This document shows, in pieces, positions 59,486 to 64,000 of a stretch of 64,000 nt of DNA. Below the pieces are notes generated by a model, which was not told where the DNA came from, did not search any database, and worked only from the letters and a program-made list of their open reading frames with translations. A program made the translations under genes and the position numbers. Origin of the DNA: Pichia kudriavzevii. Taxonomy: Eukaryota; Ascomycota; Pichiomycetes; Pichiales; Pichiaceae. Every line of letters begins with the position of its first letter. Position 1 is the stretch's first letter. The stretch is from the NCBI RefSeq assembly GCF_003054445.1, contig NC_042507.1:558001-622000 (forward strand), given 5' to 3'.

Positions 59486-60854
59486 AGCGTAGTGTCTCTT
59501 TTAAGGGAATAGAGTATTAGTGTCCAGGCTATCTGCTTGAAAAGAAAACTAAACACAGAAACCCAACAAGTACAATTTATAAACCACTTGGGGAGAGTAT
59601 TCTTCTTAAATAAAACAAAAAATATCCCTTCTTTGAACTTTACTTAAACTACAAGCCATGCATTACTGATGTTTCAAGTTAATGTCCAACATTACTCCGA
59701 TGTTCACACCCATATTATTCCTTTTTTAGGATTGTAGACTCTTTAGAAATACTTTCCAAAGTGAATAATCCAATTCATATTTACCTAATCGAGAATCCAA
59801 AGGTATAGCAATATGACAAGCGCTAACGAAGTTTTCTGCACAGTTGATATGCAAGTTTGCATCTAAATCAAGAAAAAAACGTCCCTCAAGAATGTCCTTT
59901 ACGCGCCCAATTTGGGAACATTTCAGTTTGCTTTGACATAAATATAGGTGACTACAGAGTCCCATGTGTATTTAAGGAAAAACAGATAAAACGCAATAGC
60001 AGGGTCACCCCTGTGATAACATGTGGTATAAGACATGTTTCTGTGCTTTTCAAATTACTAATTTGTTTCACCAATGAAAAATTTGCTACTTTAGAAAACG
60101 TAAATTTTTGTAGCAATAATATCTATATTGCATGCATTCCATGCAAACAAATGATCGTCAAAATAGTGCATGAATTGTGCTATATTTTTTTCTCCAACAT
60201 GTTCCTGTTATGCATGAAAATATTCTGTATTATGTTTTCTGAATGCAGTGAACTTATATTTTACTTATTAGCTTAGCAACTTCAATAGCTAATTGCGGAT
60301 CTAAGCATCAACTTTGCCAAATGTTGTCTCAATATAGAATCAATAGGCTCAAAGTCTGAAAAAAAAATTTACTAAGATAAAACTACGTTGATTGACTTTA
60401 ACTGTTTTATGTCAAGCATGTCACCTGAAAGGTATCAATTTCTCCAAAGCAACTACATAAAACAGGTAAAACAAGAAGGGAAGTATCCATTGCGTAGATT
60501 CGGCTATGTAAGATAATAAGTTCTGTTTGTACTTCTAGTAAATCTGGCCATGTTCATCTATACAGGCAATTAAAATGTTTTATACATCTCTAGTAGGCAT
60601 AAATAAGGTTGTCAATGCCCTACCACCTCCCTCATCTCTGACTTTTTTCGAGAATTTTTAACATATTTATTCCTTAGGATTCACTACATGCCGCTGCAAA
60701 GTTTCAACGTGCCTTCAATATTATGAGTGAAATATAAACTATAAAAATTTAGAAGGAAGAGATTTGAGCCCACTTTACAAGAAACAAGAAAATGCTGCAA
60801 TAATAGGAAAGTCTAAATATTATGATATACCCTTAGTCTTTTAGAAAGACTAAA
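59486..60854. promoter_or_regulatory. 1.4-kb intergenic region without a clear gene
   Basis: Upstream region of the wall-protein gene and 3' flank of the GT15 gene. Largely AT-rich with no convincing factor site. A 79-codon minus-strand ATG frame (59726-59965) has protein-like stretches (FFLDLDANLHINCAENF) and is discussed in the findings. A plus-strand frame overlapping it starts without ATG and is probably chance. Confidence 0.4.
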
Positions 60855-62273
60855 CTAGTATGACTGTAATTCCTTATTGGTCATTTCGAGTCTGATCCAG
60901 TTACTTAAACAATTTTGGTCGTACACATCTTCTGGCGCAAAGTAACCTGAATCTTCTGGCGCCTCACACTTGTCCGAATTAGGGATATTCTTGTATGGAG
61001 AATGATGATAACCAATGTCTCTAAACCAGTGAATCTTGGATCTGTCCTCAAATAAACCCAAACCAACTGAATGGACTGGTGCATCACCCCATCGTTCATA
61101 GTAAAAGCCACCAGCCTCTTCTAAGGCATCCATCCAAGCAGAGTAAGCTTCACCTCTGTAGAAATCCATGTCACCGATTTCAAAATTGGACCAGAAATGG
61201 CAAGTGGAATATCCACCGGTGATTTCAACATAGTCTGGATGTTGAACATTCTCAGTTAGCCACTTAAATGCACCATTTGGATGAACGTACTCTGGGTGCT
61301 TTTTCAAGAAGTTTAGAGTGACGGGCCATAGGGTCTCGACTGTTAATGGATTATCATATAGAGAGATGGTGAACCCATATGTTTTGTTATTATCTTCCAT
61401 AAATTTGAATAGATCATAATCAACAGAGCAATAGTAATCTGTGGCAGGTTCAAATCTCCAGTACCATCTGAATTGTTTTAGTCTATCCATTTGGTAGAAA
61501 TAACCGGAATTGAATCTACACATATTGTGATAAGACACCTTATCAATGTATTGAACACCCTTAGCTTTCAATTTTCCAATTTTTTCTGCCTCAATATCAG
61601 GATCAATATTGTCAGGTTTGTTCCACATCTCTGGTGGGATCACCTCAAAGTAACAATCAGAAACAGTATGTCTTTTGACAGTTTCCTTGAACTCCTCAGT
61701 AAAGGGCTGGTCATTAATAAAAGTATAAGGATAGTGAAATTTATGATTCCACTTGGTTTCAAGTTGCCTTAATGTATATATAATGTCTTCCAACTCTTCA
61801 TTTCTGACTAGGGTTAACAAAGTTGCATTAGCCCTTGGGTATTCATCTTGGGTTAGGAATTTCTTGTTACCCTTTTTATCAACATATTGACTGTAAGTTA
61901 ATTCTGCAAATTTAGGCTCGGTGATTCTCTTGGAATATACTTCCCTAAAAAAATTCATATTATTCTCAACAATGTTATTTTCAATATTTTTGAAAACATC
62001 CTTGTCAAATGTAAGCGCTTTTTCGACTTCTTCCCATGTCATTGGTCCCTTAGGTTCTTGAACTTCATCAGAAGTACCATCCTCAGATATTTGCGGCTGA
62101 TTCATTAATTTGGTATTATATTTGATTGTATAGTCGTCAGTACTAGAAAACAAATAGTTTGCATCCAATGTGTTCGAGATGTTACCATTGGAAACAGAGA
62201 CGAGGTAAATCACAAATATAATTGCAAATACCACAACTGCTCTTCTGAGCGACCGTCTAGATTCCAAAAGCAT
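60855..62273 (-). CDS. Alpha-1,2-mannosyltransferase, KRE2/KTR family (GT15)
   Basis: A 472-residue Golgi type II membrane enzyme that would add alpha-1,2-mannose to O- or N-glycans of wall proteins from GDP-mannose. It has a short cytosolic basic tail, a membrane anchor (~12-28), a stem (~30-110), and the GT15 catalytic domain (~115-472). Catalytic-domain hallmarks are ATLLTLVRNEEL, FRWYWRFEPATDYYCSVDYD, and the nucleophile-region CHFWSNFEIGDMDFYR with its Glu. Several paralogues exist in yeasts (Kre2, Ktr1-7), and I cannot pick one. Its likely clients include the two wall proteins in this window. Confidence 0.93.
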   Translation of the reverse strand: MLLESRRSLRRAVVVFAIIFVIYLVSVSNGNISNTLDANYLFSSTDDYTIKYNTKLMNQPQISEDGTSDEVQEPKGPMTWEEVEKALTFDKDVFKNIENNIVENNMNFFREVYSKRITEPKFAELTYSQYVDKKGNKKFLTQDEYPRANATLLTLVRNEELEDIIYTLRQLETKWNHKFHYPYTFINDQPFTEEFKETVKRHTVSDCYFEVIPPEMWNKPDNIDPDIEAEKIGKLKAKGVQYIDKVSYHNMCRFNSGYFYQMDRLKQFRWYWRFEPATDYYCSVDYDLFKFMEDNNKTYGFTISLYDNPLTVETLWPVTLNFLKKHPEYVHPNGAFKWLTENVQHPDYVEITGGYSTCHFWSNFEIGDMDFYRGEAYSAWMDALEEAGGFYYERWGDAPVHSVGLGLFEDRSKIHWFRDIGYHHSPYKNIPNSDKCEAPEDSGYFAPEDVYDQNCLSNWIRLEMTNKELQSY

Positions 62274-62533
62274 AGTTGAACCCTTAGTCTAATGACGTGG
62301 AGTAAAAAAATGTCACAAAAAAAGGTACAATCAAAGAAACAACAAATTTCATCTCTAAATTGTTTCGAAAAATGTATCATCAAAGAAATCGAAGAAAAAC
62401 AAACAAAAAAAAAAGAGTACTAACGCGAAAGTTCTAATTAAAGGCTCCGCAGCTTCGGCAATATGTTCTGTAGTGGCAAACCATCAATTTATATAGAAGA
62501 ATTGAAAAAACCAAAGAGTTCAAGGTATCAGCC

Positions 62534-64000
62534 ATGTATAAGCTCTCAAGCACACTATATGGACATGATGACGACGTAAAAGCATTGTCAAATTTAGGGG
62601 AAGACACAATCATCTCGGGTTCGAGAGACTCAACCGTCAGAATTTGGAACCGGCTGGATAAAGAGAATACCAAAGATTTTAGTTCTTCGATAATCAATTT
62701 GAAAACAGAAGGATTTGTTAATTCCTTAGCTATATATAATTATCAAAGTGAATTATTAATTGTTAGCGGTGGTAATGATAACATGGTTCATCTAACTTCT
62801 CCTAACTCTGTTTTTACGGATTCTGAAGAGTATTGTTTTATTGGGCACACTGCAAACATTTGCACTTTGGATACGTATGAAAATTTAGTTTTAAGTGGTT
62901 CTTGGGATTGCACTGCTAAGGTATGGAACAAAGAAACCGGAGCTGTGTTATATGATCTAAGAGGGCATGAAAACTCTGTTTGGGGTGCTAGATTTTTAAA
63001 TGAAAATGAGTACCTCACCTGCGGTGCAGATCGAACAGTCAGGAAATGGAGTAAGGATAAGCAAGTGAAATGCTTTATTGCCCATGACGATGTTGTCCGT
63101 GATTTATTATTACTACCCAGTGGCGATTTTGTGACATGTTCAAATGATACCACCATTAAGATTTGGGATGGCGTTACATTTGATTTGAAGGCAACACTAG
63201 TTGGGCATCAAAGTTTTATATACTCAATCGGATTAACGTCTACTGGTGATATTGTCAGTTGTGGCGAGGATCGGTCAATACGGATTTGGAGAAACTATCA
63301 ATGTATTCAGGTGATTGTTTTGCCATGTATCTCTGTATGGAAGGTAATGGTTTTACCTAATGATGATATAGTCACTGCTTCTTCAGATCGATTAATTAGG
63401 ATATTTACAAATAATGCTAGACGCTATGCAAAAGAGAACGAAGTTTTGGCTTTTAGGAAACAGTTAGAAGAATCATCTATCAGTGAATCTGTATTGGCTA
63501 ATGTTAACAAACAGGCTCTACCTCCTTTGGAATCGTTGGACACTGATCTCCCAACAATTGAGGGAGAAACCAGAATGGTTAAGTCAGGCTTTGATATTTT
63601 GATCTATCAATGGAGTGTGGGGAAATGGCTCAAAATTGGACAAGTTGTCAACGGTGCATCATCTAATCAGAAACAATTATATAATGGGAAATACTATGAC
63701 TACTTGTTCAATATTGACGTTGAGGATGGTCAACCGCCTCTAAAATTGCCAGTGAACATTAGCGATAATCCTTATGAAGTTGCAGATAAGTTTCTAGCGA
63801 CGAATGATTTACCCCAAAGTTATCAACAACAAATAGTTGAATTTATTTTACAGAATACCGAAGGTATGAATATGGATACCAAACCAACAGATCTGAGATA
63901 CGGATCAACTCCCAAATCTGAAGGGCTCATTCCCCAAACTCAATATTTGGCATTTGAGAAGATGGATATCCCTAAACTAATTAGCGCTTTCAACAAGTTG
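62534..64000 (+). CDS. DOA1: Doa1/Ufd3 ubiquitin-binding Cdc48 cofactor (partial, runs off right edge)
   Basis: The first 489 codons of a WD40/PLAA protein; the gene continues beyond the window. Doa1 binds ubiquitin and Cdc48 and maintains free ubiquitin and endosomal sorting. Seven WD repeats are visible in residues ~1-300 (LYGHDDDVKAL, GSRDSTVRIW, GSWDCTAKVW, CGEDRSIRIW and others), followed by the PFU domain (~325-440, with GKYYDYLFNIDVEDGQPPLKLP). The final residues seen belong to the linker to the C-terminal PUL domain. S. cerevisiae Doa1 has 715 aa, so about a third is missing. The start is the first ATG after a stop-containing leader. Confidence 0.94.
   Translation, partial: MYKLSSTLYGHDDDVKALSNLGEDTIISGSRDSTVRIWNRLDKENTKDFSSSIINLKTEGFVNSLAIYNYQSELLIVSGGNDNMVHLTSPNSVFTDSEEYCFIGHTANICTLDTYENLVLSGSWDCTAKVWNKETGAVLYDLRGHENSVWGARFLNENEYLTCGADRTVRKWSKDKQVKCFIAHDDVVRDLLLLPSGDFVTCSNDTTIKIWDGVTFDLKATLVGHQSFIYSIGLTSTGDIVSCGEDRSIRIWRNYQCIQVIVLPCISVWKVMVLPNDDIVTASSDRLIRIFTNNARRYAKENEVLAFRKQLEESSISESVLANVNKQALPPLESLDTDLPTIEGETRMVKSGFDILIYQWSVGKWLKIGQVVNGASSNQKQLYNGKYYDYLFNIDVEDGQPPLKLPVNISDNPYEVADKFLATNDLPQSYQQQIVEFILQNTEGMNMDTKPTDLRYGSTPKSEGLIPQTQYLAFEKMDIPKLISAFNKL

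Noticed and set aside
59857-60276. 139-codon Cys/Phe-rich plus-strand frame
   Set aside because: It begins at TTG and its composition is typical of chance AT-rich translation.

Overview
The window reads as budding-yeast nuclear DNA. It is AT-rich and densely packed with intron-less genes on both strands, and nearly all products match well-known fungal families. CTG codons fall where leucine is conserved (for example in PRP43 at 9519-9521 and 9927-9929), which argues against the CUG-Ser and CUG-Ala yeasts. Together with filamentous-fungus-type AAAP permeases and a Candida-style Rpn4 site, a Pichiaceae-like species (Pichia/Issatchenkia type) is a reasonable guess, but it is an inference. I see no transposon, LTR element, tRNA, rRNA or CRISPR array.

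Layout. 0.3-6.3 kb: a C2H2 regulator, EGD1 (nascent-chain NAC beta), a small repeat-bearing GPI wall protein and a Zn2Cys6 regulator behind a 1.9 kb intergenic region. 8-24 kb: PRP43, PDB1, CDC31, a NIP100-type dynactin subunit, SPT14/GPI3, a Tre1/Tre2-type protein, MKT1 and an OST3/OST6 oxidoreductase. 24-35 kb: an SNN1-like BLOC-1 subunit, MSS2, GPI10, the ISR1 kinase, FHL1, PRE2 and RPL11. 35-50 kb: a small Spf27/Snt309-like protein, an unrecognised 538-aa protein, PUT2, an MCUR1/CCDC90-family protein, SMD2, GUF1, an acyl-CoA thioesterase, a Ser-Asp-rich protein, NUP60 and an AlaX-type editing protein. 50-64 kb is more accessory: two almost identical AAAP amino-acid permeases in tandem, an unknown CxxC protein, a large Ser/Thr/Pro-rich wall protein, a KRE2/KTR mannosyltransferase and the first 489 codons of DOA1, which runs off the right edge.

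How genes relate. Several act on the secretory and wall route: SPT14 and GPI10 build GPI anchors, the OST subunit and GT15 enzyme glycosylate, ISR1 is known to restrain UDP-GlcNAc synthesis, and two GPI wall proteins are likely clients. FHL1, the ribosomal-protein-gene regulator, sits 1.4 kb from RPL11. PUT2 lies beside an MCUR1-family gene, a family linked to mitochondrial proline metabolism. Yeast genes are not in operons, so these are neighbourhoods, not clusters.

Most informative non-coding signals: a perfect GAAGGCAAAA (Candida-type Rpn4 site) upstream of PRE2; paired GTCACGTG-type Cbf1 boxes in the PRE2/RPL11 and PDB1 promoters; and the permease pair, whose DNA identity is confined to the coding region and broken by one ~75-bp divergent patch. 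Where the longest open frame lacks an ATG at its 5' end I used the first in-frame ATG. I did not find an undescribed system of the kind invited; the permease pair is the best candidate for follow-up.
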